From: Pyxicephalus adspersus
Lineage: Eukaryota; Chordata; Amphibia; Anura; Pyxicephalidae
Direction of reading: 5' to 3'
Assembly (NCBI RefSeq): GCF_032062135.1
Contig: NC_092858.1
Span: 129,046,081-129,110,080, forward strand
Length of the DNA stretch: 64,000 nt
Under the pieces are notes generated by a model. That model searched no databases. It saw nothing but the letters and a program-made list of their open reading frames with translations, and had not been told where the DNA came from. Below, in pieces: positions 23,979 to 35,909 of the stretch (position 1 is the first letter of the stretch; each line of letters starts with the position of its first letter). Position numbers and translations under genes: made by a program.

Positions 23979-25874
23979 TAATCTTTGTGGTCTTCACGAT
24001 GCTCGAAGGACTCCTGGGTTAACAGGAACACAATGGAACTTAACCAGACAAGCACCTGGACTTTGTGACAATTGGAGAATGAGTGTTTGAACTGACATGC
24101 CATGGGGGCACATAGTGATTTGTTGTCAGGGGAACATGTAGTGCTGCTCAGACTAGGGCTCACATGTGAGGATCAGGATTCTGATGGAATGTGGTAAAAG
24201 TTATGCCAAATCTTAAAGTGGAATTGTATTATTAGGCAGGATAAACAATTGGTAAAAACAATATATTCACCACATTGAAAAATATGAATAATGAATGATG
24301 GAAGTGGATAACGATAAATGTCTGTGAATCCACCTTAATTTACAGGACAGTTTTTTTCATAGGTTTGACCTTTGTCACTAGGTCTAAATGTTCACTAAAA
24401 GGAAACCCAAGAAGAGCTTTCTTCAAAATGTGCAGTTTTTTGTTCCTTCTAGTTGGCATTAAACTAGGAATTCTTACCAGCATGTGGAAAATAAATTGCA
24501 AACCATCTACAGATATATAGGAAAGAAAAAATACATGATACACTGCTAGCAGACAGCGTTCTCTACAATTCTGCCATTACAGTCCAAGTCCTAGGTGGCC
24601 TTTCCTTAAATCTGGACCTTTGTATTTTTATGAGACACAGAAAAATAGCAAAAGCAGAAAATGTGACAATTACTCAAAATAATAGCAGTATTAAAGTTGC
24701 AATCTTCTCTGGAGCTTCCAGTTCAGTCAAGATATTGCAAATATATGTCAGCGCTCGGTCTACTGCTACTGGGAGATTTGTTTCTTAGCAACAAGCTTGG
24801 GGCCAATCTGATTTACTTCAGGGGCTCAGGTGGTGCATGGTCTGCTGGTAAAGTGTGCCTTTGTCCAACTTCCATTTCCAGGTGGCTAGCAACCACCTAA
24901 TTGACATGACAGGTGGCTTGTGGTTATGAATTAACTTCAAGGAAAAAATGTTTCTTTGCGATAAATGCTAATAAAGCAATACCGTCGTACTGTCTCTGCC
25001 AACAGGCAGCAAAATTTCAAGTAAAAAACACTGTGGATGTTAGCAGCAGGAGTCTTTCAGGCGCAAAGCAAAGAATAGTTTAGCATAGTTCTAATATTCC
25101 TACTTGATTCAAAATATATAGATAGATTCAAAATCTATGGTCACCACATCGCATCATAGAACAGAAGACTAATGACTTGGTATCTATTTTTCTCTTCTAT
25201 TGCCATTAAAGCTGAACTTCATGCACACAACAAAATATAGAGATACAATCCTGATTTCTATTCTTGGATTTACACAGCTCTGCCACACAGCACAATCCTG
25301 TCTAACAGGGCAGGAGATCTGGTTTTCAACTTCTGCAGAAATGTTTTAGGTCTTGTACTTCCCCTGGCTTGTGACTGGACAGTGAAATGGGGAAACGGAC
25401 TTATGAGCCCAATTCCCTGTCATTCTGAAAACTCTTCCTATCAGCATGTCCTTTGTTAGCAAATGACAACTGCAGAACAATCGAATGGCTCCTTGTGATT
25501 CTTCCCTTTCCATTTCATGAAAAGAGCAAACTATACTTTAGTTTTACACTTTTTTCATCCATTTATTTTTGTGTTTCTTCTTACCATCTACTTCCCATCC
25601 ATCCATGAATAAATTTGTCCCTGGGTATATATTGTATAGTATCTGTAGTATTATGCACTGCTGTCTGAGTAGACCTATTGGCTGGTCAGCCTTTTTCTGT
25701 TGGTTTTAGTAACAGAAAGTATAATTTTGGTATAGCTTCCATAAAATAAATTTCATGCTGCAGTTTTCTTATATTTATCCTCGTTAATATGATTATTATC
25801 CTTACACTGGAAAAAAATCAGTATCAAACAGTATTCTTCCCAGAATTTATTTAAGCTAGGTAGGAAGAAGCTGT

Positions 25875-25985
25875 AAGCGGTTAGTGGCCTCTGTATTGTG
25901 ACCCAACTTTTCAATAACCACCCAAAAAAAATGGTTAACAAAAAGTGCCAGGTGGTGCACCCAGCTTAAAAAGGTTGGGGAGAAC
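25875..25985 (-). repeat. Copy of a GTGCACCACCTGGCACTTTT repeat family
   Basis: On the minus strand it reads GGTGCACCACCTGGCACTTT, then a TGGTTATTGAAAAGTTGGGT part. The same sequence occurs at 53325-53440 and 62775-62885 (plus). Within the unit the arms ACTTTTNAGTAACCA and TGGTTACTGAAAAGT are inverted, so it is a small hairpin-type MITE. Confidence 0.75.
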
Positions 25986-27244
25986 ACAAATTGAAATTCT
26001 GATTGTCCAGCTGGCAAGCAAGTAACCAAGTAAGCATGGCATGGTACCATGTTTCTGGTTATGTAAAGACTGTGTATTTAGCGGTTTGCCTGAAGTCAAT
26101 GCATATAATATATTCAGACCCACTGCACAGGAATAGATAAAAAAATTCAATGGTATATTAAATCATAATTATGGTGCACAAATCATTAATATCTAGAAGA
26201 AATAGTTACAGATAATTGTTCAACCCAGAGTCCAATTAAGAGGTCATGGAGCTTAGCCAAAGGGTTAATAGTTGTGTGCCGTTTTTTTGTAAAGTTCTGC
26301 TGGAAGCAGAAATAAAATCATTAGGCTATCAGAGAACTAAATGTAATTAGTTAAGGGGTGTCTCTAGAGTCATGGTTTATTCTGCCCTATTTTAAGCACA
26401 TATTTAATTCCATGTTTAAAGAGAATAGCTTTATCTATTTTAGGACAAGGGCACATTGTAAACTTAGTAGACCCTTATATCATTTAAAAAATACAATAAA
26501 GATAAAAAAGTAAACAAATCATAAGGTTTATGCATGTCTGTAAGCGTGTGTAAGTGGGAAAATGCAGCTCGCTTCCACTTGCATCTTATTTACTTGCGGT
26601 TCAGCTAAACCTATGACCTGCAGCTAACCTCCCTTCAAGCTGCATCAACCTGCTATCGCTTTTTCACCCTTATTAAAAAAAATAATAAACAGAGGCCTGA
26701 AAAACTGAAATATAAAAAAAGCAGAAAGCTACAGTACATTGAAGTATTTTAAATGTTACAAACTCTCAAATAAACAAGGACATATGGCTTCCTATCAAAA
26801 GACTGTAGGTTAATTTTTTTCATCCTCTTTAACATTTTGTCAAGAGGAACAATAGTGGCAATAGATAGAAGCAATGCTCAAGCAATGTATTCAACAATAA
26901 ACCTACCCTATGGCAGTCACCAATCTACTGAACTGTTTCTGTAGACCTGGCCATTGGGGATACCTAAAAGGTCAAACCTGCTTGGTGAATACCCTGTTAG
27001 AGTCACAGTGGGAACAAGGTACCGCTGTGACCATCGTTGTAAGTGACAGCCTGATCATGATATGGTTTAAACACATACATATTTGTATTTTAGAGCAAAA
27101 AATTAGGGATAAAACTTTTTTCCTGATGTGTGAATGCACCTCAAATTATAGAGTACATCTCTACCCTTTATTTACTAAAATAAACAAGTACTTTTCTTAT
27201 GTGGGGCAAAACAACAGGTTTTCTTTAATCCCATCCACAACATA

Positions 27245-27426
27245 GGGCCTGATTTATTAAAGCTCTCCAGCTGAGTAGGATACACTTTTATTAGTGAAGC
27301 TGGGTGATCCAGCAAACCTGGAATGGATTTCTTCAGTCATTTGCTATTTGCGAGCAAATGTTTTGAATCCTGGACCAGATCCAGTGTATCCTCGTGAGCC
27401 TTGGAGAGCTTTAATAAATCAAGCCC
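27245..27426. mobile_element. Complete 182-bp MITE (GATTTATTAAAGCTCTCC family)
   Basis: Perfect-looking ends GGGCCTGATTTATTAAAGCT and, on the other strand, GGGCTTGATTTATTAAAGCT. Directly flanked by ATA on both sides, which may be a 3-bp target duplication. Other fragments occur at 6057, 8840-9115 and 47891. Confidence 0.8.
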
Positions 27427-28967
27427 ATAGACAAATTTTTCCTTTGCTACCCCACCATTCTGTTTACCACCAGCACATGTTTCACCATGCTTGGAAGTAC
27501 TGAGTGTTTTATTTGCTCCCAGAATATGCCTGTTGGTAAAAAGTGAGCCTGCGGTTTTGCACTGTAGGAGGTAAAATAAATCATAAACAAAAGTAGCCAT
27601 ATATAATTGCAATCTTTTTATATACCTTGGAGGTACTTGTTTGTTGCAACAAATTACCAAATTATATCTGGTTACAACTTTATATAAGAGCTGCAAAACC
27701 GACAGGATTATTATAAAGCTACAGCCTATTGAAGTGTTCAGCCATTTCCACATTTTCCATATGCACGTTCCATAAATAATTCATTGTTAAATGTGATTTC
27801 TAAAAAAAAAAAGTTCTCATTTTCATTAGGTATAGGTTTTCCTGAGTAGCAAGTGCTACCAATCTTTCAGCAGCCTACTAAACAAATACTCAAAATTTGT
27901 TCTTGATAACATAAATTAATACCCTAGCCAGACCTGAGAAGTATTTAACTGGAATTATAAAATTTATCTACCTTTAATTCTAGAGGTAAAAAAATCTGAA
28001 ATTTTGAAAATAATTACTTTTTTTTCACTTTTTCCTTATTTGGTGTTTGCATAAGACAATGTGGCTAACCATTTCAACAATATTGAATAGATTGTTTATA
28101 TTATCATGTCCTAATAAAAAATAAAGCAGCAGTAATAACCAATAAATTATTTGCAAAGAAAAGAAGGCCAGTAGTACCAAAGAAAAGGATTATTGTTGGC
28201 TAAGAAGATTCACAGCTGGATGTAACTGCCTGACAAGTTTTGTAGTTCATAGGCAGTGTTCAGAAAACACACATAAGCCAAGGCACATTAGGTGGGCTGA
28301 ACTGTAGACTTCAAAAACAGAGATTCCAGCAAGAAGACACTGGGGACACAAAACCGAAAACACAATGCTTTTATATCAAAGGACTCTGCTTTTGGTATGG
28401 ATTTAAAACTATTGCTTGAGAATAATACATTCTTAAATGCTCCTAAATGCCTAGAATAAAGGAAAAAACTGCTACAAATTTCCTAATCATGGGTCCACCA
28501 TATAACATCAAGATTGCATTCCTGGCATAACTCTAGGATTATTTAAAGTGTCCCAGTGGTTAAGTATCTATGATCATCAGTTTTCTATTACCCTTGGGAA
28601 AATCAGAACATTATTAGATGTTTTCTTCACCCTCAGCGGAAAAGATCTTTTTTTCCTCCGGAAAAAGGGTCTTGCTTCCTCAAGTGGTTAACATGAAGAG
28701 TTCATGAAATGATATCTGGGTTAAAAGATCTCCGAGGTTTAGCTGAGAGTTTAAATATAGACATTGGGACAATACTATTGTAGGAACACAACCACCAGTT
28801 TAGGCACAAGTGAGGTTTTAGGTTAGACTGCAAAAGGGATCGGTAGATCAGTAGGCAATCAACACTACCAAATCTAGGAGAATTCCACCTATTGGGAATG
28901 CATAAAAGTCCACAAGAACCTTTAGGCTATGTTTAGACACTGCATGTATGCTTGCTATCTGCTAATA

Positions 28968-29056
28968 CCGTGTTTCCCCGAAAATAAGACCTACCCCGAA
29001 AATAAGACCTAGCACTTTTCCCCCAACCTGCCCTAATATAAGACCTACCCCGAAAA
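28968..29056. mobile_element. Left half of a CCGTGTTTCCCCGAAAATAA MITE
   Basis: Preceded by TA, starts CCGTGTTTCCCCGAAAATAA and repeats AAATAAGACCTA-type motifs three times. The right terminus is missing; at about 29056 it meets the hAT fragment. The full-length relative is at 54639-55352. Confidence 0.75.
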
Positions 29057-29403
29057 TTGTGTATTATGTGTAATGAAAGTGTTGTGTCTCGCACATCAAG
29101 TGTCAAACGTCACTTTGAGACCAACCATAACAGTGTTGCTGAACTTGGTTTAGCTCAAAGAAAAGAGTTCCTTGTAGGAAAATTAAAGAAATATCACTCC
29201 CAGTCTCTTAGATTTAGCAACTATCTTTCAAAAACTAATCATCTTACAGTTGCCAGCTTTCAAATTTCACTGTGCATGGCAAAACATGGTAAGCGTCGCT
29301 CTGATGGAGATTTTATCAAAAAGGCAATTTTGGCTGGGAGTAATTCACTCTTCCATGATTTCCAAAACAAGGATAAAATTGTGCAGCGCATCTCTGAGAT
29401 TTA
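29057..29403 (+). pseudogene. hAT transposase N-terminal BED finger fragment
   Basis: A 115-codon open fragment beginning CIMCNESVVSRTSSVKRHFE with a C-x2-C ... H-x4-H BED-type zinc finger (first Cys at 29060, His in KRHFETNH). Then FVGKLKKYHSQ-like and AKHGKRRSDGDFIKKAILAG sequence, which is the typical region after the finger in hAT/Charlie-like and ZBED/SCAND3-related transposases (from recall of the family). The catalytic domain is absent; the frame stops after VQRISEI. A hAT terminus lies 300 bp downstream in the right orientation, so this is a deletion derivative of a hAT element, not a host ZBED gene. Confidence 0.75.
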
Positions 29404-29629
29404 AAATATATTGTGTAACTGAATCAAATTCTTCCTAAATTCATTAAATTTAATGAAATCATTAAAACATTATAAATTGCCAATAAATTGAAATGAAAAC
29501 CAAAGGATTTTAATCAAATTGATTCTCTGACAATACAAAGATTCCAACCTTTAAAAATAATGTTACATAGTTCAGGCAACTTTGTAAAGAGTTTTTAGAT
29601 ACTAAAATCCTGGTATTAAGGTTTAATTG

Positions 29630-29709
29630 ACGTGCTGGCACTTTGAGGAAATTCTTTGGTTTTGTGCGGCAGTTTGGGCACTCGGGCTCAAAAAGGTTAG
29701 CCATCACTG
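29630..29709 (+). mobile_element. 3' terminus of the hAT relic
   Basis: Ends GGTTAGCCATCACTG at 29709. On the opposite strand this is CAGTGATGGCTAACC, a hAT terminal sequence. The 5' terminus is lost at the junction with the MITE half at 29056. Confidence 0.7.
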
Positions 29710-31960
29710 GTCTATAAAAACACACAATCTGGCATGGGGAAAATAAATTAATACCAGTAAAATAAACATAATATGACTTACAGAAATCCTTTTTTAACAA
29801 GCAGATTAAAGAACCAAGTCCAAGGACACATAATGCAGTGCAATTATCTATGATAAAGCAAATAAAAACTGAGACACAATGCTGCAATCTGTCCAATGTC
29901 TTATCATAGCTCTGGTTTGATTGCTTTGTTTACCTGCAACTCCAGGCTCTGTTTTTACATCTGTGTTAAAGTTTTACATTTTTGCTAGCTCAGCAGATGC
30001 AGACTGCATACACATGCAGGACACTGTTAAGACTGCTGTGTAAGGTCTATTCTATTTATTATTGCAAAATCAAACTCTAATTTTACCTTTTGTTGCACAT
30101 ATAAACCATGAGGCCACTGTTTTTTGTGTTTAAACACACAGAAAATAATTTCCAGATACTTAATTGAAAATTATTTAAACTACCAATGGTTGAATTAGTT
30201 TTACCATTTGTACCTATTTATGTTTTTACCTCTGTCATATTCAGATGACCCCCCTTAATGAATTCATTGATATTGATATTTTTGAAGCAAACATACCATG
30301 AAGCAAACATACCATGAGCAAAAAATTTAACTGGTTATTCCTTGGTAAAGCATCAGTGATGCTCAGCCTCATGCAAACCTAAAGTAGATGCATGCATGGA
30401 AATTGATGGACACCAGATCCAGAAACAGAGAAGAAGCTCAATGGAAAATGTCTAAGATAAGTATTAAAGCAGATGAGCAGTGTTCTGTGTTCTTCATTCT
30501 TTTCTTCCTGAAGACGTTTTTTGGTCATCTTGATTGGCTGGGTCAGGATGACGTAACTCGTGACAGCTAGGTGATGATCAGGCAGGTAAGAAGAGTTAAT
30601 GACTTTGTCTGTAATAAGTACCTGCTGGCTGATTCAGGCAGGTGGTTAAAAGTGGGACTTTAGTTCCACTGTAAGAAGTACTGCCAATTACTTTATCAGC
30701 CAGGTTTCTTTGGGGGAAAATAGTTCTGCATCAGATTGAATACCTCTGTAGATGCTTACCATTTTGGCTCACGCTTCATACACATACTATTTTGGTTGAT
30801 ATATTTCCCTAACACCAGAAATTCACTATGCTGGATTACGAACAACTGACCATTAACAATCGTTATGGAAGCAGTGGAGAGTCTCCTGCTTATTCTCTCA
30901 CTAGTCTTCATTGAACAGAACAAAGCTGTCTGTGTAGAGCTCATATTCCTTACTGTTACTGGAAAGAATGACCAACAATTATTTCTAGAAACAAATAATG
31001 AAAATGTGCAAGTAGTTTTAGAGTTCAGCTGCAGTAGAAATATTACTTCTGTGCATTTTATCACCCCATTTCTAATGGGCACACATACAATTAAATCTTG
31101 ATAAAAGGCACTAAGGTAGTTCAGTTACTGTTTAGCCACTCATCAGATATACAGGAACAGAAGAAATTTTCCCTAGACAGGAAGATTTCAGACAATCCAA
31201 CATTTACAGAAGTTCTAATCCTTTATATACTATCCAAAAAACCCTCAGCACTCATTATGTTGGGTTGAAATACATACCGGTATATTAATACAAGTTTAAA
31301 TAATTTGAGGGTATCAGAAACACAAGGATATAGATGTGTCTGCACATAAAATGCCAAACAGCAGGAGAAAATGTCATAAAAATTGTCATGTTTTATTCTA
31401 CTGACCTCAATGGCAGAAGGAGACATTAAAATAAGACAAAGGGAACATCAGATGACAAATGACAAATTTCCTTGCATCTTTCAATTGATGCTGCCTACTT
31501 GGCACAAGACATTAACAGAATTTTCTTAAGTGATAATTCCATTAAAGAGATGCAGAATTTCTCACCAGCTGTGTGCAATTAGGCACTGCCAGCAGGCTGC
31601 TTTATAATATTCTGAAGGATTTCACTGTGTGCATGGATTATGACAAGGGCTTTAAAGAAAAAAGCCTATATTTTCATGTTCAATATCACAAAATTCAAGG
31701 GTCACTGGAGCCATTTTATTATTAAGTTATCAAATGATCTGATGTTTATTATATTTCCTGCAAATGAGCATAACATAACATAAATAAGGGCTTTTTCTTT
31801 AATATAAAACCATGGAATTAAGGTATGTTAATTTGATTATTATGTGTAAACCTAACAATAAACTCCTTATATATTTTGTAAACCACATATTCATCATGCC
31901 TGTGGCTACAATTTCATGCTCTGATTGAATATCTTCTTTTGTAGCCATCACATGGTGCTG
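29710..31960. other. No recognised gene
   Basis: Intron sequence. Short direct repeat GAAGCAAACATACCAT twice at 30285-30318. 31490-31690 is repeat-poor and evenly composed, possible conserved non-coding element. Confidence 0.4.
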
Positions 31961-31965
31961 TAGGG

Positions 31966-32237
31966 CAGTGGTCCCCAACCTTTTTCAGGCTTGCGGACCA
32001 CTAAAAGCATAGACTCCGCATGCACATGCGTGGTGAGCCGTGTGTCACTCAAAGGGGAAGAAACTTCCCCCCAGAGTCATGATACCAGAACCTGCCCACT
32101 CCCCCATGGCAGGTTTGAGCCTGCGATGGGAGAGTGGGCGGGTTGTGTCCAGAAACACAACCCACCGCTCTGAGTCTGTGATGTCTCCGGGAGACGTGGT
32201 CCGTGCCCATGGCCCACCAGTGGGTTGGGGACCCCTG
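31966..32237. mobile_element. hAT-type MITE, 272 bp, with 8-bp TSD
   Basis: Ends CAGTGGTCCCCAACC and, on the other strand, CAGGGGTCCCCAACC. Flanks are CTGTAGGG (31958-31965) and CTGTAGAG (32238-32245), an 8-bp duplication with one mismatch. GC-rich interior with no transposase. Confidence 0.88.
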
Positions 32238-32249
32238 CTGTAGAGAGAC

Positions 32250-34485
32250 TACAAGTGTAAACACCCACATCTATGGTAAATTATGCATTGCAGCCAACAT
32301 TGCAACCAATCTGCTGCCCTGTATTGTTCAGCCGTAACTAGTGAAAACCACAAGCGGCCTCTATGCAGATTGACTGCCTAAATGAACACTTTTTACAGTA
32401 TATATATAACTTGATGTACTGATGCACTGTAACTATAACTGGACACGGGTTTGAATGAGAGAGCAAAATATCAGGGATAGACAAATTGCATCTATGGGGT
32501 CAGCCATGGTTGCCACCCAGGCTGGGTTTTAGACATGTCTGCTTTTATCTTCATTATATGGTGTAATAGGGAGATTAGTAGTATAATATTATTTTAGCAT
32601 TCTGCTACAGCAGCTTTTGCTTTAGCATTACTACCAAGATTTTTTTTTGTACGTGCAAAAATGTTCTTGCCTTAACATGAAAACTAATGCAATTCCTACA
32701 TCTAGGGACTCGTAAACTGCAATAGAATACATTTTTGTTGATTGGTTTAGCTGTCCCTTAATGTAACAGCATCACTACTTATATACAGAACACAAATCTT
32801 TTGAAAAGCAGATATTTTTATTGATAGGGTAATTATTAACTATAGAAATGCTGCTTTAGGAGAGATCAGGGACCCCAGTTGTTCCCTGTGCACTGAATTA
32901 TTTTGGTCCTTCACTCATACATCATAGTCAAGCCAGTCACTTTTCTTTATAAATCCAAATCTATGACACAAATCTCTCCATAGGATTCCTCCACTAGTTC
33001 ATTATGCAAAAAAGCATACATTGCAGTGCAGCAACACCAATCTCAAATTATGTTTAGGCAAACAGATGATCTAAGTGAACAAACTCTTTGGAATAAGTTG
33101 CCTGAACTAGACAGCTTAATTATATTCCATTTTGAGGCTGCTCAACCGCTGTACATTTAAAGATGTAAAGTGCATCACTATTTCGAGAGATTATTCTCTC
33201 CTACTAAACCATGCAAATCATGAGGAGAAAAATATGTTGATGGATCTCCCTAAGCCTACCATGCTCGTTAAGCACCTCAACATAGCTGTGAATAGTACAA
33301 CTAGGGGATAATGGCATTCGCTGAGACTGATTATTGGCCCTGATTACTTTACCAGGCCCGACTGATAGGAGAAGGCGCATAGAAAAAAAACTGCTGTGTT
33401 CCTTTTTTTTCCTGATGCTGTTTGTTATTGAAGTGGAAAATCACAAGAAATAAACAACATTTCCTTATGCTATAGCACATCCATTATCAGGAAAAGCTGA
33501 TAAAAATAAATTCAACATATCCAAATCCTAACACTGCATTTCCTTCTATGTGCTCTTTGTGTTTCTATAACATATTTGCCAAAAAAATAAAAAGGAACAT
33601 TTACTGAAACAATTAAATCATAAAGGCCCCCATAAGCTTGGCCACCAGAGTTATATGGAAAACTTTGGGATTGGGAAATAATTGCAGTTGTTATGTGAAC
33701 GTACAACCTAAGAGCTACTTCTCATTGGCATGGCGTGAAGAGGTTTCCAAACGTGGAGGAAAACAAAATTGTGTTTTTATAAATAGCCCATAAATCTACA
33801 TATTATTGCTGGTGTCAAGATTAGTAAAGTGTTTTTCTCCCTTAGGAATCAAAGCACTTGTACAAACTACACGCATGCAGCTAGTGCGCTACAAGGCAGC
33901 AGTCCTAATCTAATGTGATAAACTCACACAAAAAAATGTGCTTTTTCAGTGATCGTCTAGACATATAACAGAGTACTTTGGATGAAGTAAGTATACCCCT
34001 GACCCCAAAAACCAAGACAGCTCCCTTAGAATTTATGCATATCTGTCTTTATATTTAAATTTAGACTATAAAATATTTGGCCACTTTATATGTAAAATTC
34101 CTTAAGTTGGTAGATATTAGTGGGTTATTTGTGGTTTATATATTCATCTTTTGCAATATTTAACTCTCTATTTTTACTTTCCTAAATATTCCTTGCAGGT
34201 TTCCTAGTGTGCCTTTTCAGGTATGGAAAATAAATATGGTATGGAAAGATCCAGTTTGCGTTCAATTTTGGACTGATGGCCTCACCTAGGCAAATCTAAG
34301 TCATAAACATGTTTCATAGTTTGTATGAAAAAATGTCTTCCGTTTATGCCAAATATGTCTTTTATTACTGTTCTTAAGGAACTCTGTCTTTAGTTCAACA
34401 GTCCACAGCATGTTGTTCCAAAAGCCCTGGCCAGTATTGCTCTAATGCTTGGTTTTTTTTTTTTGGAAATACAAAGGCATTTTTC
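32250..34485. other. No recognised gene; possible conserved non-coding stretch
   Basis: 33060-33420 lacks recognisable repeats and has balanced composition; could be a regulatory element in the large intron (guess). Confidence 0.35.
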
Positions 34486-34492
34486 TGGCACA

Positions 34493-35905
34493 CAATTATT
34501 TTACATACGGTATAATCATATATATTCAGTCTGGTTTGTTCGTCAACCGACTGAAATATATTTCCTACACAAGTTTGCTTTCAGCTATTACCCTGTACGT
34601 CTCATGCGGTCCCGACACGTTTCGCCTTTATAGGCTTCCTCAGGGGAGCTTAAGCTTAAGATCTGTACGGTCTAGATGTAATTTAGAGAAAGTGACAATG
34701 GAAAAACATGCAGCATACATAAGATAGTGTAGTGAATATAACATAAATATACAAAAATCATTGTATTGACTATGATCTAGCTGATGACTATTCAAAAGAA
34801 AAGATGATGTGATACATAGGACATATACATACAAAAAGCATTGTATTACCTGTAACACACTTGGTGTCTGTTTAAAATGCCAAATATAAACAACAGGGTA
34901 TAATACAATCAATATTCTATAAATTCATTGTACTTTTTAGTACACAAAGTTTTCTAACATTAGTCGAAAGTTATTCTATTGGTGGTACATGACTAGCTGT
35001 TAAAATACCACCAATAGAATATGGTTGGGCATAATGCCTTAAATACATAATTTGCTTGCAATAAATTAGCTGTGATGCAACTAAAGTCTGTTCATCCCAG
35101 AGGGTAAATAGTACCGTAAAGTATGGTTCGATGAACTTGGCAACTTTACATCAACTAGTTACCTTTTGGACATTCATATAACATCCCAATATTTGTAAAG
35201 TATTGTATAATGTTTATACTATAAAGTTCAATATGTGTGTATCAATATGAAAACATAAAATATAAAATGCCTGTATGGATACTTACAGGCATGGACACTT
35301 TACAGTACTATTTACCCTCTGGTATGAACAGACTTTAGTTGCATCACAGCTAATATATTGCAAGCAATTCATGTATTTAAGGCATTAAGCCCAACCATAT
35401 TCTATTGGTGGTATTTTAACAGCTGGTCAAGTTCCACCAATAGAATAACTTTTGACTAATGTTAGAAAACTCTGTGTACTATTAGGTACAACTGATTTAT
35501 AAAGTATTGCCAAGTTGATTGTATTATATCCTGTTGTTTAAATTTTGCGTTTTGAACAGACACCAGATGTGTTACAGTTAATACAATGCTTTTTGTATGT
35601 ATATGTCCAGTGTATCACATCACCCTTTCTTATGAATAGTCATCAACTAGATGATAGTCAATACAATGATTTTTGTAAATTTATGTTCTATTCACTACAA
35701 TATCCTATGTATGCTGCATATTTTTCCATTGTCACTTACTTAAGGTTAAGCTCCCTTGAGGAAGCCTATGAAGGCGAAACGCGGGCCCGCATAAGATGTA
35801 CACTGTTACTAGCTAATAGCAAACTTCTGTAGGAAATATATTTTAGTCGGGTAATGTACAAACCAGACTGAACATATATGATTATAACGTATGTAAAATA
35901 ATTAT
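34493..35905. mobile_element. Foldback element: two ~620-bp inverted arms
   Basis: Arms 34493-35126 and 35295-35905 are inverted copies at high but imperfect identity, around a ~168-bp centre. Matched landmarks are ATTATTTTACATACG near both outer ends, ATATATTTCCTACA, CGTTTCGCCTT next to GGCTTCCTCA, and GAGGGTAAATAGTAC at the inner ends. Each arm also holds a smaller hairpin (TATTCTATTGGTGGTA with TACCACCAATAGAATA), so the whole can fold at two levels. No coding capacity. No convincing target duplication seen. Confidence 0.88.
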
Positions 35906-35909
35906 GTAT

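Larger units (their letters stand above)
22250..28960. other. Large intron, otherwise no gene
   Basis: Intron sequence between exons C and D. Apart from the listed MITEs it holds a C/T-rich run at about 23108-23140, nothing else assigned. Confidence 0.5.

Noticed and set aside
29057..29403. Host ZBED-type gene
   Set aside because: A hAT terminus follows in the expected orientation and the catalytic part is missing; a transposon fragment explains it better.
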